A DNA stretch of 64,000 nt from Candidatus Baltobacteraceae bacterium (GTDB lineage Bacteria; Vulcanimicrobiota; Vulcanimicrobiia; Vulcanimicrobiales; Vulcanimicrobiaceae), in NCBI GenBank assembly GCA_036559195.1, contig DATBTN010000039.1, positions 1 to 64,000 of the forward strand, written 5' to 3'. The translations under genes were made by a program, and so were the position numbers. Shown here piece by piece: positions 50,627 through 58,545 of the stretch. The notes under the pieces are model-generated. The model was not told the DNA's origin, ran no database searches, and was given only the letters and a program-made list of their open reading frames with translations. How positions within the stretch are numbered: the stretch's first letter is position 1; every line of letters starts with the position of its first letter.

Positions 50627-51494
50627 TCAGGTCGTTTACCTCTTCGGAGGTAAAGACGTAGAGTTTCTTGCAGAACTCGCACGTCGCTTGCGTTTCCTTA
50701 CGCTCTTCCAACATACGGCGCAGTTCGGTGACGCCGAGGCCCAAGAGGGCCGTCTCCACTTTGTCGCGATTGCAGCGGCACGCGAAGCGTACGGCGAGGC
50801 TGCGGTGCGAACGCAGGACCGCATCGCCCGCGAGCGCGTGCAGCAGCGCGTGCGCGTCGGCACCCTCCGCAATCATCGTCGTAATCGGCGGCATCGCGAG
50901 CGCGCGCCGCTCGAGCGCCGCGATCGCTTTTTCGTCGGCTCCGGGTAAGACTTGCGCGATCAGCCCGCCGGCGGCGATAACGCCGCTCGGATTCGCCAGC
51001 ACGCCGAGCGCCACGACGCTCGGAATTTGTTCGGAATCTACGAGATACGACGCGATGTCTTCGGCGATCTCGCCGGAATAGAGCGGCACGACGCCGACGT
51101 ACGGTTGCCCCACTTCGTAAGATTTGGTTACTTGCAGCGATCCGCTGCCGATCGCGCCGGCAACGTCGAATTTTCCGCGATCGTTGAGCGGCATGTCCGC
51201 TTCGGGCACCTTCGCGTATCCGCGCGCGCCGATCGCGCCGTCGCCGAGCATCCATGCGTCGCCGATCACGGCGCGGATCGGTCCGTCGCCCGAGATCTGC
51301 AGCGAAACGCGTTCGCTGCCTTTAAGGCTCGCGCCCAGGAGCGCGGCCCCCGTCGTGATGCGTCCGACGGCCGCGGCCGCCGTCGGCGCCAGCGCGTGGC
51401 GGACTTGCGATTCGCGTACGAGTTCGGTGGTGATTCCGGCAACGACGGCAAAACCGGCTTCCGGCGCCGACGCGGCAATGATGAGATCGGGCAT
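50604..51494 (-). CDS. hslO: Redox-regulated chaperone Hsp33
   Basis: Hsp33 is a holdase turned on by oxidation of a zinc-bound Cys centre. The 296 residues include the N-terminal fold (GSERVSLQISGDGPIRAVIG, GSGSLQVTKSYEVGQPYVG, YSGEIAEDIASYLVDSEQIP) and the switch: CRC in VRFACRCNRDK and CEFC in ATCEFCKKLYVF. The start at 51494 (PDLIIAASAPEAG) gives a normal N-terminus; longer forms run into aroQ. Divergent from aroQ with 51 bp between. Confidence 0.93.
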   Translation of the reverse strand: MPDLIIAASAPEAGFAVVAGITTELVRESQVRHALAPTAAAAVGRITTGAALLGASLKGSERVSLQISGDGPIRAVIGDAWMLGDGAIGARGYAKVPEADMPLNDRGKFDVAGAIGSGSLQVTKSYEVGQPYVGVVPLYSGEIAEDIASYLVDSEQIPSVVALGVLANPSGVIAAGGLIAQVLPGADEKAIAALERRALAMPPITTMIAEGADAHALLHALAGDAVLRSHRSLAVRFACRCNRDKVETALLGLGVTELRRMLEERKETQATCEFCKKLYVFTSEEVNDLITRLETA

Positions 51495-51545
51495 AGGGGC
51501 TCGACTTACCGAGGGCAGTCGCATTTCCTCCCCGAATGGCGCGCC

Positions 51546-51998
51546 ATGCGAGTGCTCGTCATACACGGCCCCAATCTCAACTTACTCGGCGAACGCGAGC
51601 CGAGCGTATACGGCACGCAAACGCTCGCGCAGATCGATTCCGCGATCGCGGCGGCCGCGCGCGACCTGGGATTGGAAACGCGCAGCGTGCAGCACAATAG
51701 CGAAGGCGCGATCGTCGACGAATTGCACGCCGCGCGATCGACCTACGATGCGATCGTTATCAACCCCGGTGCGTACACGCACTATTCGTACGCCATCGCC
51801 GACGCGATTGCGGCGATCGCGATTCCGGTGATCGAAGTGCACCTTTCCAACGTTCGCGCGCGCGAAACGTTCCGTGCCAACAGCGTCGTGGCGCCCGTAT
51901 GCGTCGGCTCCGTCGCCGGATTCGGCGCCAACTCCTACGTACTCGCGGTTCGCGCGGCCGCCGAGCTACTGGGTCCAAAGTCGGAAAAAGCCCGGTAG
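51546..51998 (+). CDS. aroQ: 3-Dehydroquinate dehydratase, type II
   Basis: Catalyses the third step of the shikimate pathway. The 150-residue sequence carries all type II blocks: VIHGPNLNLLGEREPSVYG, the QHNSEGAIVDELH loop, NPGAYTHYSYAIADA, and IEVHLSNVRARETFRANSVV. The active-site Tyr and His appear in the YG and AYTHYS segments. Start ATG gives the canonical beginning. Other aro genes are not in the window. Confidence 0.95.
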   Translation: MRVLVIHGPNLNLLGEREPSVYGTQTLAQIDSAIAAAARDLGLETRSVQHNSEGAIVDELHAARSTYDAIVINPGAYTHYSYAIADAIAAIAIPVIEVHLSNVRARETFRANSVVAPVCVGSVAGFGANSYVLAVRAAAELLGPKSEKAR

Positions 51999-52114
51999 AT
52001 TAAGGTTTTTCGGCACTTTTTGGAAGGAGCGCGCTACGGACTTGCGTATATGCAGTTCCCAGGCGGCCTGCCCTACTGAAGCACTTTTTTAAGAGCCGCT
52101 AAGGAGAATTTCAT

Positions 52115-52471
52115 TTGACGAAAGCCGATCTAATTGAGACCGTTGCCGCCGAAGCCGAGCTGTCCAAACGACAGGCGGGCGAAATCGTCGATCTCGTCCT
52201 CGACGAAATCAAAACGGCGCTTCAGAAGGGCGATCGGGTCGCCCTAACCCCGTTTGGCAGCTTCGTCGTTCGTCAGCGGAAGGCGCGCGAAGGCCGCAAT
52301 CCTAAGACGGGCGCAAAGATCAAGATCGCCGCTCGCAAGGTCCCGGCGTTTGTAGCCGGCAAGGCCCTCAAGGAGGCCGTTTCGGGCATCCGTGCCGGCG
52401 CGAAGAAAGCGACTGCGAAGAAGAGCGCCGCGAAGAAGAGTCCCGCGAAGAAGGGCGGACGCAAGCGCTAA
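52115..52471 (+). CDS. hup: HU-family DNA-binding protein with lysine-rich tail
   Basis: Residues 1-90 are a standard HU fold: TKADLIETVAAEAELSKRQA, then VALTPFGSFVVRQRKAREGR and PKTGAKIKIAARKVPAFVAG. Residues 91-118 form a histone H1-like basic tail of AKK repeats (GAKKATAKKSAAKKSPAKKG). Such tails are known in actinobacterial HupB. The TTG start follows AAGGAG. The next gene begins directly at the stop with no ordinary start codon. Confidence 0.93.
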   Translation: MTKADLIETVAAEAELSKRQAGEIVDLVLDEIKTALQKGDRVALTPFGSFVVRQRKAREGRNPKTGAKIKIAARKVPAFVAGKALKEAVSGIRAGAKKATAKKSAAKKSPAKKGGRKR

Positions 52472-52473
52472 CG

Positions 52474-53102
52474 ATCGGTCCGCTCGCGCGGAACGAACTT
52501 TCGCAAGCCGTCGAAATCTTTGGGCTTGCTTTTGCGGACGAGCACGGACCCCGCTTTAACGGACCGGCTCGTCCCGCTGCTTTTATCGACGTTTGGAGAT
52601 TCATTCACGACGTCGAACCCGCGGGGTTTCTCGCGGCGCGCGACGACGGGAGAGTCGTTGGCTATGCAATCTTTGTGCGTAGTATAAAAGCAATCCAGCG
52701 CAAGGCCGTGCTCTCGGGCACGGCCTTCGTCTGGGCCGTCCGCGCCCTGACGGGACGATACGATCTGCGGTTGGGCGCGATGTGGCGAATCGTGCGCAAC
52801 AAAGCGCTCTTCATCACGAGCGGCCAGAAGTATCGTTCGCAGGGTGACGCGCAGCTACTTAACGTCGCCGTTCATCCCGATGCCCGGGGCCGGGGCATCG
52901 CAACGGCGCTTGTGGAGGAAGGCCTGCGCGCGATGGGCGCTGCCGGCGTTTCCGAGGTTCGACTCGAGGTGCGGCCGAGCAACGCGAGCGCCCGTCGAGT
53001 CTACGAACGCACGGGATGGCGCGAAGTGGGCCGAACGCGCGACATCGAAGGGGAATGGATGGTAATGGTAGCAAACCCGCCCTTGTCGAAGGGACACAAT
53101 AA

Positions 53103-53112
<10 letters not shown>
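52474..53112 (+). CDS. GNAT N-acetyltransferase lacking a canonical start codon
   Basis: The frame is open from inside hup to 53112, and GNAT-like sequence begins right after the hup stop: LARNELSQAVEIFGLAFADE, GFLAARDDGRVVGYAIFV, then LNVAVHPDARGRGIATALVE (the CoA loop) and VRPSNASARRVYERTGWREV. Yet no ATG, GTG or TTG occurs before GTG 52675, which would remove the first third of the fold. I place the start provisionally at ATC 52474; ACG at 52471, overlapping the hup stop (TAACG), is another option. Re-initiation after hup is plausible. The last 10 bp overlap the tRNA-Pro gene. Confidence 0.65.
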
Positions 53113-53176
<64 letters not shown>

Positions 53177-53184
53177 ATCGACCG

Positions 53185-53219
53185 AACGGACCTGGAAATA
53201 TCTATTCCGGGTCCGTTTT
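53185..53219 (+). terminator. Rho-independent terminator after tRNA-Pro
   Basis: AACGGACC-T-GGAA and TTCC-G-GGTCCGTT form a long stem with a 7-nt loop, followed by a short T-rich run (TTTTCC). Placed 8 nt after the tRNA. Confidence 0.85.
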
Positions 53220-53230
53220 CCATCTGCACC

Positions 53231-53464
53231 TCAATTTTGCAACCTCGAAGGCGCTTCAATCGGGTATATGCAGACAGCGCTTTCAAGATAGTTTGAAACA
53301 CTCGATTTCGCGCGTTGCACCGGATAGATTGTGACTATCAGACTGAGAGATAGCGCCTGTAAAAACAGGCTGTGCTCCTCGTCAGTCTCCTGCGATTGCA
53401 GCATTTCCAAAATCGCATCTCGAAAGTACGAGTGCTCGTTGCGAGTCTCGCCCTTGAACAGCAT
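53231..53464 (-). CDS. Unrecognised small protein, second gene of an AT-richer pair
   Basis: A 77-residue protein whose ATG overlaps the stop of the upstream gene by one base (TGATG). It starts LFKGETRNEHSYFRDAILEM and has a helical region with a hydrophobic stretch (SLFLQALSLSLIVTIYPVQ). I recognise no family. The base composition is AT-richer than its surroundings, and it ends just past the tRNA-Pro terminator, so it may be acquired DNA. The pair could be a toxin/immunity-like unit, but nothing in the sequence proves that. Confidence 0.5.
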   Translation of the reverse strand: MLFKGETRNEHSYFRDAILEMLQSQETDEEHSLFLQALSLSLIVTIYPVQRAKSSVSNYLESAVCIYPIEAPSRLQN

Positions 53465-53838
53465 CAGGCCTTATCCCGGATCACGTATGTTTGCAACTCA
53501 GCCGCCGAACTCCACGCAACTATTGGGTATAGGTCGCCCAACGCAAAATTCTCTGCACGCAAGCCGTTGCGGTGGTCGTATACGACGACAATATTGTCGA
53601 TCGAGCCGCATCGCAAAGTGAGCTTTCCTGACGCAATGAGGCGAAGCTGCTCTGCGTCATCTTCGTCGGCCGATCCGAGCGTAGCCACCATCAAGTCGCC
53701 GCCAAAATTTCGCAGCACGCCGATGCCCACGAGGTAATTGTCATCGGACAACTTCCACGCTTCGGTGCTAACACGCCAAAACGGCACCAGCGTCATGATG
53801 TACTCACAGACTTCCTGACCAAACGTTCGGGTTTCCAT
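53464..53838 (-). CDS. Unrecognised protein, first gene of an AT-richer pair
   Basis: A 124-residue soluble alpha/beta protein: ETRTFGQEVCEYIMTLVPFW, LSDDNYLVGIGVLRNFGGD, ATLGSADEDDAEQLRLIASG, NIVVVYDHRNGLRAENFALG. GGGAG stands before ATG 53838, which I prefer to the ATG at 53850. A hairpin with CCCACG/CGTGGG arms (53846-53868) lies directly upstream of that ribosome site in the leader. No family recognised; size and neighbour resemble small immunity-type proteins. Codon use differs from the housekeeping genes around it. Confidence 0.55.
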   Translation of the reverse strand: METRTFGQEVCEYIMTLVPFWRVSTEAWKLSDDNYLVGIGVLRNFGGDLMVATLGSADEDDAEQLRLIASGKLTLRCGSIDNIVVVYDHRNGLRAENFALGDLYPIVAWSSAAELQTYVIRDKA

Positions 53839-54238
53839 GATTGCTCCCACGGCAAAGACCGTCGTGGGCCTCTCACCCTGCGCGCTAAAGCCCAGGAGAT
53901 CAGGCTATCACACGTGTCAACCTTCCTCCACTCGGCGATAACGCCCGTCAGATACGGGACTGTTCCTCGAATAGATGGTCCCATCGCTACGTTTCGACCC
54001 AGCTGTTTAACAGAATTCCTTGACGATGAGTGATTCTGTCAACCGATAGCAAGTTTACCTGGCATTAGTTTTCAGGCCGTCTACCAGGTAGGATGTGACT
54101 GACGGTTTTTTGGAGCGGACGAGGCCGATGAACTCAAGTAAAATAACGGATTTTGATCTCGGCTGGAGGACAATCTACCAGCCCGACCATATGGAAACCC
54201 GAGCGCTTCTGCGCCGGGTTTTCTGCTTGTCGAAGCGC
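53839..54238. other. Gene-free AT-richer stretch with several dyads
   Basis: No convincing gene in about 430 bp up to the PaiB-like gene. It holds a leader hairpin (53846-53868), the near-palindrome CTGTTTAACAG (54003-54013), the pair ACCTGG/CCAGGT (54059 and 54085 area), a weak CCGTC/GACGG stem before TTTTTT (ending near 54109), and GGCTGG/CCAGCC (about 54161-54184). On the plus strand these could belong to a small RNA that ends at the terminator 54195-54224. A 63-codon minus-strand frame at 53793-53984 overlaps the gene above and looks spurious. Confidence 0.5.
54195..54224 (+). terminator. Strong terminator-like hairpin without an obvious gene
   Basis: AAACCCG-A-GCGC-TTCT-GCGC-CGGGTTTT followed by CTGCTT. 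No protein gene on the plus strand precedes it, so it may end an unannotated small RNA transcribed from about 54110 or earlier. It also lies 40 bp downstream of the PaiB-like gene's stop, so it could act on that gene in the other direction. Confidence 0.6.
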
Positions 54239-54276
54239 GTCCTTCGACCCAGTCCTTCGACAAGCTCAGGATGACA
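54239..54276 (+). repeat. Dispersed repeat at the 3' end of the PaiB-like gene
   Basis: GTCCTTCGACCCAGTCCTTCG continues ACAAGCTCAGGATGACA. Read on the minus strand, its edge CTTGTCATCCTGA encodes the last residues (Leu-Ser-Ser) and the stop codon of the PaiB-like gene. Confidence 0.88.
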
Positions 54277-54892
54277 AGGGGTTTGCTCGCGCCATGTCGT
54301 CGGCTAGCAGGCGGTCCGATTCGCGACCGGTTGCGCGTAGGGCGCGGATGAGATGTTGGGGTTCGCCGTCGCTTTTGTTTTGGCTCAGTTTAAACTTCGC
54401 GGTTACGTCGGTCACGCCGATCGAAAAGGCGACGATCGCTTTTTGAAGCCGGTCGAAATACTCATCGTCCAACTCGTCGATGCTCCACGAATCGGGGGCT
54501 CCGGACTCCACGTGCTCGACGAGGCGGCGCAGTATCGGCCGGGTTTGGTCGCCGGCCGCTAGACGAACCGTGCCGGTGCAGTGAACGGTCGAATAGTTCC
54601 ATGTCGGAACGTTGCGGGTACGGTCGGCATAAAAGCGCGGCGAGATGTACCCGTGCGCGCCGTGAAAGGCGACGAGGACCTCCGCGCCCTCGAGTTCTTT
54701 CCACTGCGGATTGGCGCGCGCGAAATGGCCGAGCAGCGTGAGCGGCGTCTCGTCCGCAATGACAAATGGCAGGTACGAAACGAACGGGCGTCCGTTCTCC
54801 GCGGAACTGACGATTGTCCCGAGCGGAAAGTCCCGAATCAGACGCAGCGCGGCTTCGCGATCCGGTAGCTGATTGTGCGCCGGTATGTACAT
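54266..54892 (-). CDS. PaiB-like FMN-binding protein
   Basis: A 208-residue split-barrel flavin-binding protein of the PaiB (FMN-binding negative regulator) family: MYIPAHNQLPDREAALRLIRD, FPLGTIVSSAENGRPFVSYL, HFARANPQWKELEGAEVLVAF, HGAHGYISPRFYADRTRNVPTW and NYSTVHCTG. In Bacillus, PaiB affects protease and sporulation genes; enzymatic roles are also possible. The C-terminal SQNKSDGEPQHLIRALRATG block is typical. The repeat at its end supplies the last three codons and stop. Confidence 0.85.
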   Translation of the reverse strand: MYIPAHNQLPDREAALRLIRDFPLGTIVSSAENGRPFVSYLPFVIADETPLTLLGHFARANPQWKELEGAEVLVAFHGAHGYISPRFYADRTRNVPTWNYSTVHCTGTVRLAAGDQTRPILRRLVEHVESGAPDSWSIDELDDEYFDRLQKAIVAFSIGVTDVTAKFKLSQNKSDGEPQHLIRALRATGRESDRLLADDMARANPLSS

Positions 54893-54963
54893 ACCGTAAA
54901 TCTACCATACGCGGCACGCGGCGCGCGCAACGCTTTGCCTCGAAGCGTGTTATACGGTGTAGA

Positions 54964-55152
54964 ATGCAATCGAAACGGCAGCCCCCGGTGGGGGATTTTC
55001 TCGTTATTACTTTAGTCGCTATTGCGACGGGCGTCCTAATGATCGCGCAACCCGAGTTGGGCTTAGCGATGGCGGTGGGTTGCCTACTGGTCGGCGCCTC
55101 CGCGGTCACGTTCTTCGGCCTGCGCCGCTTGGGATGGCTAAAGAACTTCTAG
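54964..55152 (+). CDS. Small two-helix membrane protein
   Basis: A 62-residue protein with a short polar start and two hydrophobic helices (about 13-29, FLVITLVAIATGVLMIA, and 33-52, LGLAMAVGCLLVGASAVTFF) separated by a Gln-Pro turn, ending in a basic tail. No ribosome site is obvious. It lies 11 bp before the secreted-protein gene and is probably in its operon. No family recognised. Confidence 0.6.
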   Translation: MQSKRQPPVGDFLVITLVAIATGVLMIAQPELGLAMAVGCLLVGASAVTFFGLRRLGWLKNF

Positions 55153-55163
55153 GAGGACCGGAA

Positions 55164-55808
55164 ATGCTGAAACGATTTCTCTGCGGCGTCTTTGGACTGT
55201 TGCTTGCCTGCACGGTCTGCGCCGCAGCCGATCAAAGCCCGACCTTCAACGGCCCCTTGAACCCCTCTGAAAAGGCCTTCGTGGCGGCGATCCAAGCCGA
55301 CCTGACGGCGCGCTTTCCGACGGCGGCCGACGCCGAGAAAGCCGGCTACATCCGCTACACGAACGCCGACGATACCGGCGCGATCAGCTATGCCAATCTG
55401 CATTGGCAATCGTCCGACATCAGGCACCCTAGCCAACTCTGGTACGACGCCGCCGGAAATCTCCTCGGGGCCGATTTTTCCGTAGTGCAAACCGGCACCA
55501 AGCGACCGAGCCTTTTCGGCGTGAACCCGGGGCGCCTCTATCAATTTAACGATCACGTTCACTACGTTGCCAAGAGTGCAACGGGTGCGCTCGAGTACGA
55601 CAAGTACATCATGGCGCCCGCCTTCCGCCAGGCCGGCGGAGATCCGGCGCATCCGACGGCGGCCGATCTGGTCAAGATGGGCAAAGTCGCGAGCGCGAGC
55701 GACGTCGTCGCCGTTTTCGACATGCCGTCGATCTGGGACGCGATCGTGTGGGTGAAAGCGAACCCGAACGGTGCCTTTGCCGAAAAGAACCCGCTGGTAA
55801 AGCCGTAA
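55164..55808 (+). CDS. Secreted protein of unknown function
   Basis: A 214-residue exported protein with a signal peptide (about 1-21, ending TVCAAA). The mature part is a mixed alpha/beta domain with SEKAFVAAIQADLTARFPTA, EKAGYIRYTNADDTGAISYA, NLHWQSSDIRHPSQLWYD and a C-terminal AVFDMPSIWDAIVWVKAN. AGGAGG stands before the ATG. I do not recognise the family. Its stop touches the msrB start, so both are likely exported or expressed together; msrB itself shows no signal peptide. Confidence 0.65.
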   Translation: MLKRFLCGVFGLLLACTVCAAADQSPTFNGPLNPSEKAFVAAIQADLTARFPTAADAEKAGYIRYTNADDTGAISYANLHWQSSDIRHPSQLWYDAAGNLLGADFSVVQTGTKRPSLFGVNPGRLYQFNDHVHYVAKSATGALEYDKYIMAPAFRQAGGDPAHPTAADLVKMGKVASASDVVAVFDMPSIWDAIVWVKANPNGAFAEKNPLVKP

Positions 55809-56222
55809 ATGACGATGAAACACGATGCCTCGCCGGAAGTCGAGAAGACCGAAGCCGATTGGCGCAAGGAGCTCTCGCCCGAGCACTATCACATCCTGCG
55901 CGAAGCGGGTACGGAGCGGGCGTTTAGCGGCGAGTTGCTGGTAAATCACGATAGCGGGCTCTACCGCTGCGGTGCCTGCGGGGCCGAGCTCTTTACTTCC
56001 GATGCCAAATTCGACTCGCACTGTGGCTGGCCGAGCTTCACCAAACCCCAGCAGCAGCAAAACGTGCGGCTGCTGGACGATTCGAGCTTGGGAATGCGCC
56101 GGACGGAAGTCCGCTGCAAGCGCTGCGATTCACATCTCGGCCACGTTTTCGACGACGGCCCCGGCCCCGAGGGTACGCGTTACTGCATCAACTCGCTCTC
56201 TTTGAAGTTCGAGAAGCAATAG
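55809..56222 (+). CDS. msrB: Peptide-methionine (R)-S-oxide reductase MsrB
   Basis: Repairs oxidised methionine (R form). The 137 residues have the zinc Cys pairs C54/C57 (YRCGACG) and C103/C106 (VRCKRCD), the HCGWPSF block and catalytic C126 in GTRYCINSLS. A resolving Cys at the usual position is not obvious, so reduction may use a different route. The ATG begins immediately after the preceding stop; a second ATG follows two codons on. Confidence 0.94.
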   Translation: MTMKHDASPEVEKTEADWRKELSPEHYHILREAGTERAFSGELLVNHDSGLYRCGACGAELFTSDAKFDSHCGWPSFTKPQQQQNVRLLDDSSLGMRRTEVRCKRCDSHLGHVFDDGPGPEGTRYCINSLSLKFEKQ

Positions 56223-56251
56223 CGCTCGTCATCGCCGAACCTCGCCTCCAG

Positions 56252-56695
56252 ATGAATTCGCTCTTCGAATCGACTCCGGTGCAGGTGACGCTTTTCGCCG
56301 ACGGCGGCTCGCGCGGTAACCCGGGACCGGCCGCGAGCGGCGCCGTGCTCCTGACCCCCGACGGCACCGTGATCGGCGAGGTCGGGCGCTTTCTGGGCAT
56401 CGCGACCAATAACGTCGCGGAGTGGAGCGCCGTGCTCTTCGGCTTGCAAGCCGCGTTGGAGCTGGGCATCACGACCATCGCAATTCGTTTGGATAGCGAA
56501 CTCGTGGTCAAGCAGCTTACCGGCGAATATCGCGTGAAGCACCCCGATCTTCAGCCGCTGCACCGCCAGGTGACCGCGCTGCTGCGACGGTTCTCGCACG
56601 TCGATCTCAAGCACGTGCCGCGCAAGCAGAACAAACTTGCGGATGCCGTCGTCAATCGGGTTCTCGACCAGGAGCGTCCTTCGTCAACCAAGTAA
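56252..56695 (+). CDS. rnhA: Ribonuclease HI family protein
   Basis: Cuts RNA in RNA/DNA hybrids. The 147 residues hold the four catalytic carboxylates of the RNase H fold: D17 in FADGGSRGNPG, E57 in NNVAEWSA, D81 in RLDSELVVKQ and D131 in NKLADAVVN. It resembles the short RNase HI-like (Rv2228c N-terminal/YpdQ) type that lacks the basic protrusion of E. coli RNase HI. The frame and ATG are clear; it follows msrB by 29 bp. Confidence 0.9.
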   Translation: MNSLFESTPVQVTLFADGGSRGNPGPAASGAVLLTPDGTVIGEVGRFLGIATNNVAEWSAVLFGLQAALELGITTIAIRLDSELVVKQLTGEYRVKHPDLQPLHRQVTALLRRFSHVDLKHVPRKQNKLADAVVNRVLDQERPSSTK

Positions 56696-56704
56696 GGTCC
56701 CTCG

Positions 56705-57355
56705 ATGCGTCGTAACCTCGTCCCCGCCGCGATCGGTATTTTCGCCACGATCATGTTCGTTGCGGGGCTGTTCTTCTATCGCCATACCGATCTCACGAAG
56801 ATCGACCAGATGGCGAAGATCCAGCAGATGCCGAGCGTTATCAACGTGAGCTTAACGCTGCAGTACGACAAGCCGCCGATCTACCGCGAAACGTATTCGA
56901 TGAAGGACGTTAACGGCGTCTCGACCGCGCAGTATCAAATTCACGGCTTCAACGGCAAGCTGATCACGATCACCTCGCCGCCGGATCGCAACTACACCGT
57001 GTCGTTCTTTTTCGAGAAGACGGTGCAAGACGGTATCTGGCAGATCGTCAATACGCCCGCGCGCGGCGATACGAGCATCGTCTACACGATTAAGGTCTAC
57101 CAGCAAGTCAACGGCGAGCACGGCTCGCGAACGATCGCGTTCACGGATCCGCACTATTTGGCGCGCCAAGCCGGGCACCAATACGCCATTCACCTCGATC
57201 CGCAAAAACCGACGCCGGATCTGCTGCATCTGCACAGCACGTCGCTCGCCGACCCGCGCTACGAAAAGCTCGTGCGAGACTTCCGCACCTTCGGTCCCCC
57301 GTCGTTTCGCAAAAAGGTTGCCGACGCACAGCGGATGGTTCGGGCGGGCCATTGA
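56705..57355 (+). CDS. Membrane-anchored protein of unknown function
   Basis: A 216-residue protein with one N-terminal membrane anchor or uncleaved signal (about 5-25, LVPAAIGIFATIMFVAGLFF) and a beta-rich outer domain (VINVSLTLQYDKPPIYRETY, YTVSFFFEKTVQDGIWQIV, SIVYTIKVYQQVNG), then a polar tail. No family recognised. The stop overlaps the TTG start of the polysaccharide deacetylase (TTGA), suggesting a shared envelope role. Confidence 0.6.
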   Translation: MRRNLVPAAIGIFATIMFVAGLFFYRHTDLTKIDQMAKIQQMPSVINVSLTLQYDKPPIYRETYSMKDVNGVSTAQYQIHGFNGKLITITSPPDRNYTVSFFFEKTVQDGIWQIVNTPARGDTSIVYTIKVYQQVNGEHGSRTIAFTDPHYLARQAGHQYAIHLDPQKPTPDLLHLHSTSLADPRYEKLVRDFRTFGPPSFRKKVADAQRMVRAGH

Positions 57356-58155
57356 TCGGGAAGAAGTTTTCTCGCACGGCGTGGCGCGGCATCGCTATTG
57401 TCGCGATCGCGGGCATACTCGTGTTTGCCGGATACGAGCTTTTCGAGCAGCCCGGCAATCAGATTTTCGGGCCGACCGTAACGCATGGGCCGCTCAACGA
57501 AAAGGTCGTAGCGCTCACGTACGACGACGGGCCTAACCCGCCGTATACCGATGAGATTCTCACCGTGCTCGAACGCGAGCACGTCCGCGCGACGTTCTTT
57601 CTCGTAGGGCGCGCGGTTCGCGCCTATCCGGCAACCGCGAAACGCGAAGTGCTCGACGGCGACGCCATCGGAAACCATACGTGGGATCACGCACATCTAA
57701 TCGTGATGCGGCGCAGCCAAATACACGCGTCGCTGCGGCGAACCGACGCAGCCATCTATGCCGCGACCGGCGTCCATACGACGCTCATGCGTCCGCCGTA
57801 CGGCGCGCGCGATTGGCCCGTCATGCAGGTCGCGCACAAGCTCGGTTACACGGTCGTAATGTGGTCGGTTCCGTTGGCGATGGATTGGGAGTACCCGCCC
57901 GCGGCGGTCATCGCCCGACGCGTTTTGAAATACGTCAAGGATGGCTCGATCTTCGTGCTGCACGACGGCAACCGCGGGCAGCTCTGCGCCTTGCGGCACC
58001 TCAACCCGCACGTCTGCGATCGTAGCCAAGACGTGGAAGCGACGCGACTGATCGTCGAAACGCTCAAAGGGCAGGGCTACCGCTTCGTCACGATCCCCGA
58101 ACTGATCGCGCTACGCAAGAGTACTACGCATATAACCGCCCCCGGAGGCGAATAA
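57352..58155 (+). CDS. Polysaccharide deacetylase (NodB-type, CE4)
   Basis: A 267-residue membrane-anchored enzyme that removes acetyl groups from cell-wall or exopolysaccharide sugars. One N-terminal helix (about 12-28) is followed by the NodB domain: TYDDGP with D58 and D59, the metal site H109-x3-H113 in GNHTWDHAHL, RPPYGARDWPV, and LHDGNR near the end. The TTG start overlaps the previous stop. Its 3' end overlaps the convergent DUF3465 gene by 32 bp. Confidence 0.9.
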   Translation: MIGKKFSRTAWRGIAIVAIAGILVFAGYELFEQPGNQIFGPTVTHGPLNEKVVALTYDDGPNPPYTDEILTVLEREHVRATFFLVGRAVRAYPATAKREVLDGDAIGNHTWDHAHLIVMRRSQIHASLRRTDAAIYAATGVHTTLMRPPYGARDWPVMQVAHKLGYTVVMWSVPLAMDWEYPPAAVIARRVLKYVKDGSIFVLHDGNRGQLCALRHLNPHVCDRSQDVEATRLIVETLKGQGYRFVTIPELIALRKSTTHITAPGGE

Positions 58156-58477
58156 AACCGTCCGTATGCTCGCCGGCAGGATCGCGATGGGTCCAATGCA
58201 CGATGGGTTCCCGGCCCGGATCGTGCACCATCTCGCCGCGCACGTCGATCCGATCGCCCGCTTGAACGGGCACGCGCGGCGCGAGCTTGACGTTATCGAC
58301 GATCTCGACTGGCCCCGCGGCCGTTTGTGCGTCGAACGCCTCGTGCATCGCGTGCGTATGGGATCCATAGAAAAAATGGGGCGCGTCGAGAACCGTCGCC
58401 GCAAACGTCACCTCGGCCGGACGCGTCCCGGAATAGGCAGCCGCCAAATCCATCAATCTCATCCTCCGCAGCGACAT
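58124..58477 (-). CDS. DUF3465 protein
   Basis: A 117-residue protein with the DUF3465 pattern: SHTHAMHEAFDAQTA, VDNVKLAPRVPVQAGDRIDV, GEMVHDPGREPIVHWTHRDP, HTDGFIRLRGRLYA. The family is small, OB-like and of unknown role. No signal peptide. An alternative start at 58453 is possible. Convergent overlap with the deacetylase suggests the two 3' ends are independent transcripts. Confidence 0.75.
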   Translation of the reverse strand: MSLRRMRLMDLAAAYSGTRPAEVTFAATVLDAPHFFYGSHTHAMHEAFDAQTAAGPVEIVDNVKLAPRVPVQAGDRIDVRGEMVHDPGREPIVHWTHRDPAGEHTDGFIRLRGRLYA

Positions 58478-58545
58478 TCACGCGCGTTTCGTCGCGTCGC
58501 TAGGTGCGCGTGCGAATCCGTGGTAGACTCGAACGTACTCGTCTC

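Noticed and set aside
53793-53984. A 63-codon minus-strand frame
   Set aside because: It overlaps a better gene with a ribosome site, and has low-complexity basic sequence and no hydrophobic core.
54110-54224. tRNA-like or known ncRNA before the terminator
   Set aside because: The stems do not fit a cloverleaf (the GGCTGG/CCAGCC loop has 11 nt) and no T-arm motif is present; kept only as a possible small RNA.
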